The notes under the pieces: model-generated
Told to the model about the DNA's origin: nothing
What the model saw: the letters and a program-made list of their open reading frames with translations, nothing else
The model's database searches: none
Made by a program: the position numbers and the translations under genes
Shown: positions 23,714-35,083 of the stretch, in pieces
Layout of the letters: each line of letters starts with the position of its first letter
How positions within the stretch are numbered: position 1 is the stretch's first letter
Source: Spisula solida
Lineage: Eukaryota; Mollusca; Bivalvia; Venerida; Mactridae
NCBI GenBank assembly: GCA_947247005.1
Contig: OX365956.1
Coordinates: 9,382,089 to 9,446,088 of the forward strand
Length of the DNA: 64,000 nt
Reading direction: 5' to 3'

Positions 23714-24726
23714 AATGTTTAAATCTTTGTAACTTCCCCATACAAATATTAATTCTTACAGAGATATAAAATAATGACAATATTTCATTTCAACTATTTA
23801 AGACTTGCTGATATTATTGTGACCACCCCTTTTGTGCGCCTGTTTCATTTAAGTGACAGGTAGTTTCCTATACCTTTCGTTATAAAATAATGGCAACGAG
23901 AGCTAAACGACAACCCCCAGGCAGTCGTTAAAAAGTGGCAACTCAACGATTATTCGTTTATAACGATTGTTTCGAGATAGCCGTCAAAACCCTAACGAAA
24001 GGCTAACGATAGTCGTTATGCTAACGAGCGCTTCGAGATACTTACCCCAGATCCCAAACTACATGCAGTCGGAGATCTTGTTAAGTCTCCAGCCACGCAC
24101 ATGTCTAGATACGATAACCTCGTGTTGCAATTTTTTACCTTAATATAGCTACAGGACGAGTTCAAATGATTTTCTAGACTCTATTTCTCTAATGGCAGAA
24201 AATTTATTTGTAAAATAGTCCGTCGAATGTTACTCCGTGTAATAAGTGTTGATATTTGATATTTCAATTATTGCGCACTCATCTTCAGTGTTGATAATTA
24301 GCATGTTTGATAATTAGAATCCTAATATAAGCTGCACGTACATGCAGTATTGTGAGACGTTTAGAACCTCTGCTAACCCAAATTCTGTTATTTTGGTACT
24401 GAAAAGTTCGATTATACACTCATTACTCTGTGCATGATAATTCAAAAACGATTATAAACGAATTTAATGAGAAACACCACTGTGTTGTCGCCCAATACAT
24501 CATTATGGTATGTATAACATATACAATTATGTTATTTGAACATTAGTAAAACTAAATAGGGTAGAAATGTGTGATAACGAAACTGTTTGTGTGAATTTGA
24601 AGGCATCGTATCAATTGGTTAAAAAATCATTTCAATTTCAAATTATTTGCTTAGAAAGATATTGTGGTGTAAATTTAAAATCATAATTATGTAAAATATT
24701 ACGTATAAGATCTACGTTATTTCATT
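23714..24726. other. Non-coding spacer before copy B
   Basis: Short repeated words (CTAACGA, AACGATTRT) occur around 23930-24030. No gene, tandem array or element boundary was identified. Confidence 0.45.
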
Positions 24727-26001
24727 ATTATGTGATTATCACACATCGCGATTCATATCTGGGTTGATATCCTTCAGTCTATGATACTTTTAGGGGAGAT
24801 AATTGTATTTTCTTTGTCTCTACAGATAGATATTGATTTAAGGACATCAAACTGTATGTAATATTCTATATCCCAGATGATGTTTTAACCGAACATGGAA
24901 CATGCATGAAATTATATAACCGATCAATTGAAAAATCCTTTCAGTTTACAGAGCTTATCAAGAAGTGCATTGTCATAATATTTCGGTATAGGGAGACATA
25001 AATTAAGGAATTACGAATAAAAAGGACGCCAAAAATTTATTTTAAGCTCCGTTACGTTACTCTGATGTTTTCAATGTACATTTATAATAAAACTTGACTT
25101 AGCCAATCATAAACTCGATACGAGTAACATTGTACGTAGACATACTGAACTAAACATAATGATGTCATAGTTAGTAATTGTAGAACAATATCTTACATTC
25201 ATGATACGAGTACTGTAGAGCTACGTAAAGAAATTAAGTGTTTTATCTCTTGAAAAAGATCAAATAGGGTCGAAATATAGAAAGATATCTCGTGGTTTCG
25301 AAACAAATATGGAGAAAATAGCCGCGTCTCCTACAGTATGGATAAGAGACGATAATGATAATATGTATTCCAGAGAGCGTTCGCCAGGGCTCACCTAATG
25401 GGTTATTTATTCTATACCACGTTATTCGCTGACATAAATACACACGATAAACGGCAAAACATTTCCGCTCTGGTGTACTTATTTATACCATTCGGGATTC
25501 ATTGGGATGAACTGTTTTTATCCTTTGTTATATTCTGATTCCATCGTTTGTTTATGATGTCCATTATGTTCATTATTTGTACATAGGGGTTTTCGTGTCT
25601 TTATTTCGTCGCATATTTCGTCATCGATTCATAATGAATAGTCAGTAGTGTGACGTTTTCTTGTTTCTTCGTTCCCATAATTCTTCTTTGCGCAGTGTTC
25701 GTTTGTTTTTTTTTCGTCATTTTCGTTTGTTCGTATGCCGTTATGTCCTTGTCAAAGTCTCACGGAACATATTTGAGTACACAGTCAAAGTATATCAAGT
25801 AAATGTTTTACTATTCGTGGTTTGTCATTTTAGGTTGATCAATATTATTATTTTATTAAGGACGTTTGATACAGTTTTTTATGCGCATCATTTCTGCGCA
25901 TATACTTAAAACGGGAATAGAGGCCGCGTTTGGCACTGGATCGTCATGAAAATTGGGCAAAATGTTTGTCGTGATACTATCTAGGGTTAGTATAAATATG
26001 G

Positions 26002-26061
26002 GTCTATGCTACACTCTAATAATAAAACAAAACACTATTTGCTTGACCAGACCTGCGTTTA
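26002..26061 (+). repeat. 60-bp direct repeat, left copy
   Basis: Begins GTCTATGCTACACTCTAATA and ends CCAGACCTGCGTTTA. It is identical to 27133-27192, 1.13 kb downstream. The pair could be duplicated ends of an internal unit. The word ATACTAACGAAACGCG lies just before the right copy and recurs near 28433. Confidence 0.9.
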
Positions 26062-26349
26062 TTCAGTCAGCTGGGTGAAGACAAGTGAATACAGATAGCA
26101 TGAATATAAATTTATGAAATTACATAACGTAAGCTGTCGTTGTATTACGAACCTATGACATAATAAATAGCGTACCAAATAAATGTCATACATGTACACA
26201 CATTATGGTAAATGTTTATAGTAATCATTAATATGAAACACTATCTCATAACTATCTTTGGTAAAGTTTCAATGCGTATAGCTGAACGGCAACCAGCATG
26301 AAAGGAGATACTGCGATTCAACTCTCCCAGGAAAAACCAGAGTACTCTG

Positions 26350-26758
26350 GGTACTGTTTTATCAAAGCATTTACGCTAGCGTAACTCTAAGTTTTCCGTA
26401 AATATTGCGTACGTCGATAATATTTGCGCAAATGCGTTTTACTAAGATATTTTTTCTCATGTTTTGTCGTAAGTATTGGCGTAATTCTACGCAAGGTCGG
26501 AGTAAGCGTAAATAGCAAATATGAACGTAGTGAGGAGTTTTTGCCACGCACTGTTGATTTTCGACCGTCACTTGTTGTTATAGACCGTGATTAGTAATAT
26601 AAACCTGTTTAATCATCAAAACTTATCGAACTTTAATGTATATTTATTCACTCTGGTTCCCGTTATATTGGTAATATTGTACACTTAAGAATTTGCGTAA
26701 GTGACAAATATTTACGTAAACTTACGCGACATTTACGCAATGTTAGTAAAACAGTACC
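26350..26758. mobile_element. 409-bp TIR element (family M2), copy 1
   Basis: The ends are GGTACTGTTTTA and its reverse complement. CTG flanks both sides (26347-26349 and 26759-26761), a 3-bp duplication compatible with PIF/Harbinger. The interior is packed with TTACGC/GCGTAA words in both orientations. A close relative is at 37321-37788, nested in another element. Confidence 0.85.
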
Positions 26759-27132
26759 CTGGAAACCTGTGTCCGTTTGTCGCTTACAAATGTAAAACAA
26801 ATGTGGGTCGTATCGCCAGATGTTGGACCACATCCTCTCCTCGAACACAAACAATGATGTAAAATCATATTACTAAATTCTAATGATTTGTTTTGTATTA
26901 ACATGCGTCGATACTTTCGAGCATATACTCATATATAACACATATAATTTAAACAAGACGTGACCTGACTGAAACCGTCTGGTAGAATGACAAAACTTTA
27001 CATATCAATACACATTATCCTACACAGAAAAACCCGTGCAAAAATCAACTGACCAATACATCACTCTATATAATCCGTTACGCGTTAAGACAAATATTTC
27101 ACGCTATACTAACGAAACGCGTTAAATAAATA

Positions 27133-27192
27133 GTCTATGCTACACTCTAATAATAAAACAAAACACTATTTGCTTGACCAGACCTGCGTTTA
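27133..27192 (+). repeat. 60-bp direct repeat, right copy
   Basis: Identical to 26002-26061. The sequence after it differs from that after the left copy. Confidence 0.9.
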
Positions 27193-28679
27193 GACTTACA
27201 AAAGAAGGGGCTGGTGCTGAGATATGTTGTAATTTGAAGATTTAAATTTACATACATTGCGAGTCTGCTTTCCAGAAAATCTGCAACGTAACCATCTTTA
27301 CTGTTTACGCTCTTCCGCCGACCGTGTCTTTTCCAACACCGGTCATTCAGGCCAAAATTGGCTGCGGCCGCGACTATCGCCACCGGATCTCAATGAGTGT
27401 AAACCTAGGTTTAAATATCCGGCTGTTTCCCTGAGCCTCAACAGTAGAGATTATCTAGCCCTTGTGTAACTTAAGGGTTTATCCTTCTAAATACATGTAT
27501 ATGATTGCTTGCCACGTGATCTAAAACACGGCCTAAACAAGAAATTACTGTCCCGGAATACTGAATTAGCGTTGAAGCAGGATACATTGTATACGGACAT
27601 ACAGAAGTAAACATTTTCGACACCACGACTTCATTTCCGAAGATGTATTGGTTAGTTTTATGAATATGCTAAAATGAACATAAATATAAACTTAATATCA
27701 CAGCAAATTATCGATCATTCTTTTAAGAAACAGAAACACCCGATATGAAATATGCATACTATTTCTAATACGGTAATCAAAACAATTTAAGTATTGACAT
27801 ATTTATTACACAACTCAATCAACATTAACTTGACACAGGGTACTTTAGCAGTTTTATGTCACATATATATGCGTTTCACGACATATAAATTCCTCACATA
27901 TAAAGTATAGGTTGGATCTGGAAGATTCTTTTAAGAATATGTCCATATGATACCATGTACTAGCTTCGAAATAACGATATTCGAACACTTCTTGTCAATG
28001 AGTTCTGTAAATACAAACATTCCAAAGTTGCTGAACCTCCTATCGAACTAACGAAATGTTCCTTTTTGTGAAAATACTAGTAGACAAGTATAAATACTTT
28101 ATTACTTTGTTGTCACTTTTGGAACTCACTTTATTATCGAGCCATTTTCTTGACCAGATCACTCCTCGGAACTACATACATGTATCCGACATACCAGTCT
28201 TCTCAATTTGTACTGTAGACTCGATTCTGAAGAAAAGAATATCTATGTTATACATTTATTCAATTCGTACTGAAACGAAGACAAGCCGCAGCGTTTTATC
28301 GTCAAAACACCCATTTCCACATGTGTCCCGTCTTATTAATTGTTCGGACTGTCAACAAACCAACACCTGTGGTTTTAGCAGGATTTCCACTGGTGAACAA
28401 TTCTGATCTATATGAAACAGATTTCCAGCATATACTAACGAAACGCGTGAAATAAATAATATTTTGGGGTAAAACAATAAGTTCACTGAGCAAATAATAT
28501 GAACACACTCTGCCTTAAATAGCGGTTACATTTTCATTCATTTTTTGTGAAATTAGAAATTATTACTTGGGTTACCTGTACCAATTTATAATTTGTGTTT
28601 TTATTGCCTTGGACTACACAGATCCCTTTTTACTGATATATAGGGAATAAATTAATGATCTCACCCTTGTTACATGGAA
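27193..28679. other. Interior of the 3.76-kb element, no supported gene
   Basis: A G/C-richer patch (27280-27440, containing GCGGCCGCGAC) is open on both strands. The frame at 28056-28406 (+, 116 codons) has no recognisable domain. Neither was accepted as coding. Confidence 0.4.
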
Positions 28680-29600
28680 TGCGACGTCACTGCCAATTTG
28701 GGGAAAAGGGGAGATAATTCAGTCATAATAGCACAAAGTGTAGCGTGATAACCTATGTTTTATTCTAATTTTTAGATAAAGTACACTTTAATCAACATCC
28801 GTAGACAAAAATAAATTATGACAAGACTAGAAATTATGGGAAAAATATATATGCAAAATGTACCAAATTTACCTTTTTTGCGCCATTTTACCGCCATTAA
28901 ACCGCAATTTTCGTTGCAAAGAGACACAATTACGACGTAACTGCAGCTAAAATAATTCTTGTTACACGCCAATTTCTTCTAAGTTTATATTTACTTTACT
29001 TTCATGTACATAATATGCAAATGTGAGTACTCTTTTGTTATAAGAATATTTTTACGCGCAGATATTGCGATATTATGATATAGGGGGACGATAATGACGT
29101 CATAGCGCAAAAAGTAGTCCCGTGACCTATCTTTTTTATTTAATATTTGGATTAAGTACACTTTTATTAACCAAATTAGCAATAAAAATATATTGGTCAT
29201 CGAGGTCGTTTTTGAGCTACGGCCGGTTTTGTGTATTTTTTTTTGTCTTTTTAGCAGTCATTTTTCGGATATTTTGACAATTCTTTTTTTTTTTGTTAAA
29301 AATTTGTGAATTTTCTTATCAATACCAAAAGTGTACAGGAATGTTTGAATATTATGTGTTTGTTTATACGAACCCATGGAAATAATTTTAACAAGAAAAA
29401 AAATTTAATGCAAAAATGAATACATTGCGAAATATAAGAAATTTTGATTATTTTCTTGAAAAGTGATGTTGCAAAAGGGTCCATGATCCCTTAAATAGTA
29501 CCGCGACATAACTTTTTTATTTCACATATTGCTTCAGTATATGTTAAACTATAATTGTGCATATATTTGGTATCATTTAAAAAAAATAATAACCCTATCA
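28680..29600. repeat. Degenerate ~400-bp tandem repeat, about 2-3 units
   Basis: Related stretches occur near 28720-28830, 29090-29200 and 29490-29600. Each has a GTGAYCTAT or GACATAAC word, then a T-rich tract, AAGTACACTTTWATYAACMA and an A-rich tail, best in the first two. Confidence 0.55.
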
Positions 29601-30640
29601 AACGTCCTTAAATGGAATAAGTTTACAGTCTTTTGTAATACAATGGAATTAAATGTATATCTGATATTGTATCTGGCTATACATACTCTACTATCAGTTT
29701 ATTGAATAACGCTTCTTTCTTAACAATAATGCCCGTCAGTTCCTCTGTAAGTGATGGAAAGAGAATGAATTCGAAAACTATGTTCCTCATTTTTATTTGT
29801 ATTTAGTAAGATTATATTACTATATATGATTCAATGAAATTACCCTTAACTAATAATTTTGGCATGGCCTTAAACACTATGAATCTCATAGAAAGTATTC
29901 CAAGCTAATATGGTGCCTCGAAAGAGGTTACACGGATATTGATATCCATTTGTGGGAAAAATGCAGACAAAGGTCACCAATACAATATATAGAGCACAAC
30001 AATACAGTTTTGGAATATATTCAAATGCATATCTAGAAACAAACGTGTCGTGGGAATGTATTTGGGATTGGAATCAAATTTAAGATTTGTGATTTAGTTT
30101 CCTGGCGCTGCAAATTTAAAACTTTTCTAAAACATTTATACCGACATACTTTGAATCAGCCTAGTACACAGGCTTGAGGGTAAATGTTAATATTTTCTAA
30201 ATATTTCAGATTTTCGTATTTCCCTTGATGCGTGTATAGTAATTAAACGTCAATTTGTAGTTATCTAAGCTAACTTTTGGTGCGCGTATTTCCCGACGAG
30301 ATTTCGCTTGGTTTTATAATTATCGCGTGCGTAATTGCAAGGCAACACTGCTGTTTAGAGACTATCAGTTATGTGTAAATCAACAAAGCCTTAGAATTTA
30401 GATCTAGTTTCAATCTATGAAATTTACGCATTTGATACCGGTAGCCCAAAACTCCGTACATGTTTTAATTATGTGCATTGATGCAGCGTATGATAAAAAT
30501 ACATTACATATTTACAACGCATGGAGAAAACATTATTTTAACATTTATATAGTTTCATTACACCGCTACAAACATCAAAACATCAACTCACACGTCGATA
30601 AATTCAAAATACATTTATTGGTTTTAATGTTTATGTAATA

Positions 30641-30644
30641 TTAA
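30641..30644. other. TTAA empty site matching the copy-A insertion at 3949-4931
   Basis: Copy B reads ATTAAGTTCTCATTTTTGCG, whereas copy A has the element between CATTAA and TTAAGAATTCATTTTTGCG. The single TTAA is the uninterrupted target. Confidence 0.85.
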
Positions 30645-30797
30645 GTTCTCATTTTTGCGTCTAATATTCCGTTCAACTGGGATTACGTAGTAAAGCAACA
30701 TTCATTTCTAGTCGTATGCGTTGGCCATTTTACCAAACCCATTGACATTGCACTGATCTTCCATTAGTTGTAACTTGCTCTTCCGCACGTAAGAGAT

Positions 30798-31150
30798 GAA
30801 CTCTTTTGCATATTCACTTTTAATGCATAGTTTTAATTATACTCTTACAATCTACACTGATACCAAGCGGTTAGTCGACCGTGCAGTGCTTTTTATTATG
30901 CGTGATTGTTTATTGATAAGGCTAGAGTTCTCTCCGGCGACCCATTGTTCGCCGATGATAACACTAGTCTTTGTTTACAAATGAAAATGACAATATAAAC
31001 ACTGCATGGTTGACCAGTCGCTAGCTACAGTTGTACAGTCTGAAAGCAAATATCCTTTGAAGTGATTATGCACAAAATCGAACATTAATTAGACTTCGGA
31101 AATGCCTTTAATTGTCATTTTCATTAGTAAACAAAGGCTGGTGTTGTCTC
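30798..31150. mobile_element. Fold-back cluster of a small dispersed element (family M3)
   Basis: Copy A has no counterpart near 5060. Part 30955-30995 (AACACTAGTCTTTGTTTACA, AATGAAAATGACAAT) is inverted at 31098-31140. The first half (CACTTTTAATGCATAG to TTTATTGATAAGGCTAGAG) and the last half match opposite strands of the single element at 60351-60563, so two partial copies sit here in opposite orientations. Confidence 0.75.
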
Positions 31151-33062
31151 CGGTGCACTATACATATGATATACAATTGAACAGAACGTACATTACTGTA
31201 TTAGTACAGTTCTTATAACATACAACTGAAATTAATTTTCTAGCAAAAAACAACTATAAAACAATTCCACAAGTGGGTGTTTTTGCCGGAGCCAAATCTT
31301 CCCGTAACTCGTTGCAACACATAACTCGAATCTGCATCCTTCGGACTTTTGGGTGAATAAGTGTGTACAAAAAAAATATGTTGCCTGTATTATACAGGTT
31401 GTTTTGAAATATGTGAAATCAACATATAATGAGAATGATTTTTTTCTACTGCACATGCACATTAAAATGCAGTATTTATACGGACTGATTTGTGTCTAGT
31501 GAAATCACCCATTGACAGCCACAAGAACCTACCAGCATGTGCAATAAGAAGGCTCATATCTCATTTTTGCTGCCATATCAATGGACGGTGTATTGACTTG
31601 TAAAAAATTAGTATGTTCATCTCTGCTCGAATTGTATTGTTATGGCAAAGAGTATCATCAAATGTCAGCCTTTATAGGATAATCAAATCATTTCCGTATT
31701 TAGATGGTAGAGAATGATAGAGAAGCCGATGCCAATGGTCGCATCCACGAAGTTTGACTTTGAGGCCTTGGGTGACAGTATAATGCTTTTAGTAAGGAGG
31801 GTCTGGTTTATATCAAACCTAGTGGAACATCAGATAAACGTTTTGTCATTTTAAAGGGGGTGTAGTGGTATTGTTCCGTGTCTTAAAATCGAACAAATAA
31901 TGACATAAAATCGTAATAACCGGCATGTCTCAAAATTGCTACTTTACTAGTTAATTTCGATTTTGACGCCGGCCAGTGAGTATTAATGGATATCTGAATC
32001 CGTATACTTAAAACTAGTATATTACTAAAACTACTTTATTCTACTGACGAGAAATGTAGAATAAAGCTAATTATGTACGAAACAGTTGTTTCAAATGCTT
32101 TTAAACATAAAAAATCGCGAATATGGGTTACAAAGAATGTTCAACGTTTTATTTTTGCGCCAACAGCAAATTAATCACAGTTTTAAAGCATCGATATTTT
32201 ATCTAACTGCAATTGTAAAAAAAAGGTTGATCATATCATTTCTATAGACACATTCTTCTGCACGGTTTCTATAAGAATATACACTCTAACATTGAAATCA
32301 GATGAAATCGCAATTTTGATAATTTTAAAAACACAGCAACATTTACTTTAAGGTCACCATTTTGTTCATGCTTTGCATCCAGTGGTAGACGCTGCTACCT
32401 AACACGTGCACTGGTCTGATGAACATTGGTTTCATTAATCAAAGTGAATGGTACTAGATAATAAGTCATAGTTATATATTGTTTTGTATTTTTGTATCAG
32501 CATAGAGGAAATTTGTATGCGTAATTGGCACTCCTGGGACACATTTCTCATTGTTGGATTGCCGGGCATGTTAAATAATGCTTAGCAAGTGATGGACGAC
32601 ATTCGGTGTGAATGAGAATCATGTTGCTTCTAGCGCTTACCAGACTGTTTGATATTAGAATATTGATTGCATTATGTTTTTGTATCGAGTTGTATGCAGT
32701 ATTATTAAGAAAACCACTTATAAATAAAGCTGCAGTAGTTGACCTATAACAGTTCCCATTGAATTAACAGGCATTAATAAAGCATGCTATTCCGTAAATA
32801 TTTCGTTGCTTGCGCCATACCGCATCTCGCTCGACCTAGTGGTCTCGGGAGATACGGCATTACACAAGCATCTCAAGGTAATACGGCCCAACGGATCCAC
32901 ACACTGCAGTGATACATATTCCGTATTTATAAAAAAGAAGAGCTGGTTTTACAGAAATAATAATTTGTTTTGATTTCGTATCACTTTGTGAAAAGATTGG
33001 GGTGCAAGTTTACATGTTTCGTAAAGATGAACATAATTATTTGCCTTGCGTTGTTATATTTG

Positions 33063-33476
33063 TATATAGAGGATCTTGCATGAGTGCCCATTACATACGA
33101 GTTTTATCAAACGAGTGGAGAAAATGATATGACACGAGGCTTTGTTGTCGACGAGTTTAATAAAACTCGTATGTAATGAGCACGAATGTAAGATTCTATT
33201 TATCACATAACCTTAGAAAACGGTCCTTATTGTTCAAAAGTATGATGTACGCTGCATATGTTTCAGCCAACATTCAGCAGTACAATTAGCACGACGTCAT
33301 GGCGACGTTGATATTATCCTGACGTCATTGACGGATCAATGCATGGATTGGCTAGCGTCACGTCAAGCTAATTTATTAATATTTATTGCACAGTCTGGGA
33401 TTGCCGAACGATATTTACGGCACGGCTTTACGGCACTCCTGGACCGCAGGTTATGTGATTAATCTAGTGTTCGAGA
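33063..33476 (-). mobile_element. Composite palindromic MITE, reversed copy
   Basis: Reversed, it matches 18357-18770 throughout: the fold-back part (33065-33190), TTTATCACATAACCT, the TGACGTCA-containing middle, and CCTGCGGTCCAGGAGTGCCG at the far end. Similarity is high by eye, so the family was active relatively late. Confidence 0.88.
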
Positions 33477-33639
33477 TAATTTGTTTTAAACAAGCGTGTA
33501 TATTTTAAGATTGTTTCAGTTTTAGTTCTAAGTTATTCGGTATTTGCTAGTTTATAATCTCATGACATAAATGTAAAAGAGTCTTCGTCTAAATATGCGA
33601 TGTTCCTCTTAAACAAAATAGTAATACTTTGATTAATAT

Positions 33640-33928
33640 TGGTGATAAGGCATAATATTACGTTTTACTTACGTTGAAACCAGTATTCGTGATTTTTGAT
33701 GTTCAAAAGCATTTGTAACAAATGTTCCGTAAAATATTACGGAAATATCAGCTAAAACTTCTTCTCGTAACTATGCATTAAATTCGCAATTTTAATATAT
33801 AAGCTGCCGACACATCCATTTTAAGCCTGTGACTAGTACACATATTTCATCCGTAATCAGACACTTTCGAAACGCTCAGAATGTCAAACTTCCGCTTCAC
33901 TGAAAACGCGCGAATGACATTAAGGTAT
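33640..33928 (-). mobile_element. Fragment of the 20691-21660 TTAA element family
   Basis: Reversed, it follows the left 300 bp of that element, with shared words GCGGAAGTTT, TTTTAAG and ACGTTGAA and a TTAA at its outer edge (33922-33925). The other end is missing. Confidence 0.6.
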
Positions 33929-34466
33929 TATCCAGACAAAAACAAAGTGCAAACACATTTTGTTTCGAAGCCATGAATTTCATAGTTCATTGCAATTTTG
34001 TTGGACTATCTTTTAAGATTAGAAACTTCTAATTGATCAATTAATGGAATAATGCTCGTATATGGAGTATTTATGAAGACCGTTAATAAACAACCAATAC
34101 TTTACGAAACTCGTCCAAACTAAAACGCAATGCATCAATAAATAGGACAAGGAGTATGTTTCACAAACATGTAAATGTCAAGACTGAAGACACATGTTTG
34201 TGTTGTACTTTTACCTTAAATGACACTTTTATACTTCACAAGTCAGATAATTGAACCAAACAGTAGATTCTGCTGAGCAGTTTGTATTTCACTTACAGAC
34301 TCGTCACGCAAACTATCAATCATTTGTTCTGGAATAATGACAATGGAAGGGTTGAAGACACGTTACTAGGAGTGCTGTAAATATGTCTGTTCGAACAAAT
34401 AATTGGACCGTCTTATTGCCGTCACTCAGTGTTTAGGTTTATACAAGAGCAATACGCGTGTGTCTT

Positions 34467-35083
34467 TAGCTCACCTGTCACAAAGTGACAGAGTGAGCTT
34501 TTGTGATCACTCTTCGTTCGTCGTCCGTCCGTCAACAATTGGCTTGTGTAGACACTAGAGGTCACAATTTTAGACTTATCTTTATGAAACTTAATCAAAA
34601 TGATTATCTCAACCAAATCTAGGCCATGTTCGATATTGGGTTATCTGGGGTTAAACTCATAGAAAAACCTTGTGTAGTCATTAGAGGTCACAATTTTGAC
34701 TAAATCTTTATGAAACTTGGTCACAATGATCATCTTAACAAAATCTAGGTTAAGTTTGATATTGGGTCATTTGGGGTCAAAAACTAGGTCACAATGTCAA
34801 ATCATAAAAACAACTTGTGTAGTCATTAGAGGTCACAATCTTTACTTAATCTTTAAGAAACTTGATAACAAAGGTCATCTCAACAAAGTCTAGGTCAAGT
34901 TTGGTATTGGGTCATCAGGGGTCAAAAACTAGGTCACATGGTCAAGTCATAGGATAACTTGCAATAGAGGCTGAATTTTCTTGAATCTTACTTAGTAAAT
35001 GTAAATGATTATTTAGGTCGCCATTGGGGTGTGCATGTACTACTACGACAGGTGAGCGACCTAGGGCCCTTTGGGCCCTTTTG
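34467..35083 (+). mobile_element. Tandem-repeat/hairpin element, Helitron- or Helentron-like non-autonomous
   Basis: The left end TAGCTCACCTGTCAC forms a perfect hairpin with GTGACA and GTGAGCT. Three degenerate units of about 130-145 bp follow, each with TTGTGTAGWCAYTAGAGGTC, TTTAKGAAACTT and TCTAGGYYAWGTT. The right end is GACAGGTGAGCGACC plus a hairpin AGGGCCCTTTGGGCCCT and TTGT. Copy A at 14594-14595 (GTGTTCACAG) is uninterrupted, so the insertion fell at or near a TT. I remember this repeat type as abundant in bivalves. Class is inferred from the structure only. Confidence 0.8.

Larger units (their letters stand above)
25856..29611. mobile_element. 3.76-kb TTAA-flanked TIR element
   Basis: The left end is TTAAGGACGTTTGATA and the reversed right end is the same 16 bases. 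The empty TTAA is at 1990-1993 in copy A. The interior has no recognisable transposase. It holds the 26350-26758 TIR element, a 60-bp direct repeat (26002-26061 and 27133-27192), a G/C-richer patch near 27280-27440 and a degenerate triplicated right part (28680-29600). Confidence 0.88.
32396..34079. other. Copy-B-specific 1.7-kb block
   Basis: Copy A is continuous across this point (CATCCAGTCG... AACAACCAATGC). The block contains the reversed composite MITE (33063-33476) and a fragment of the 20691-21660 family (33640-33928). No gene was seen, and no terminal repeats for the whole block were found. Confidence 0.6.
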
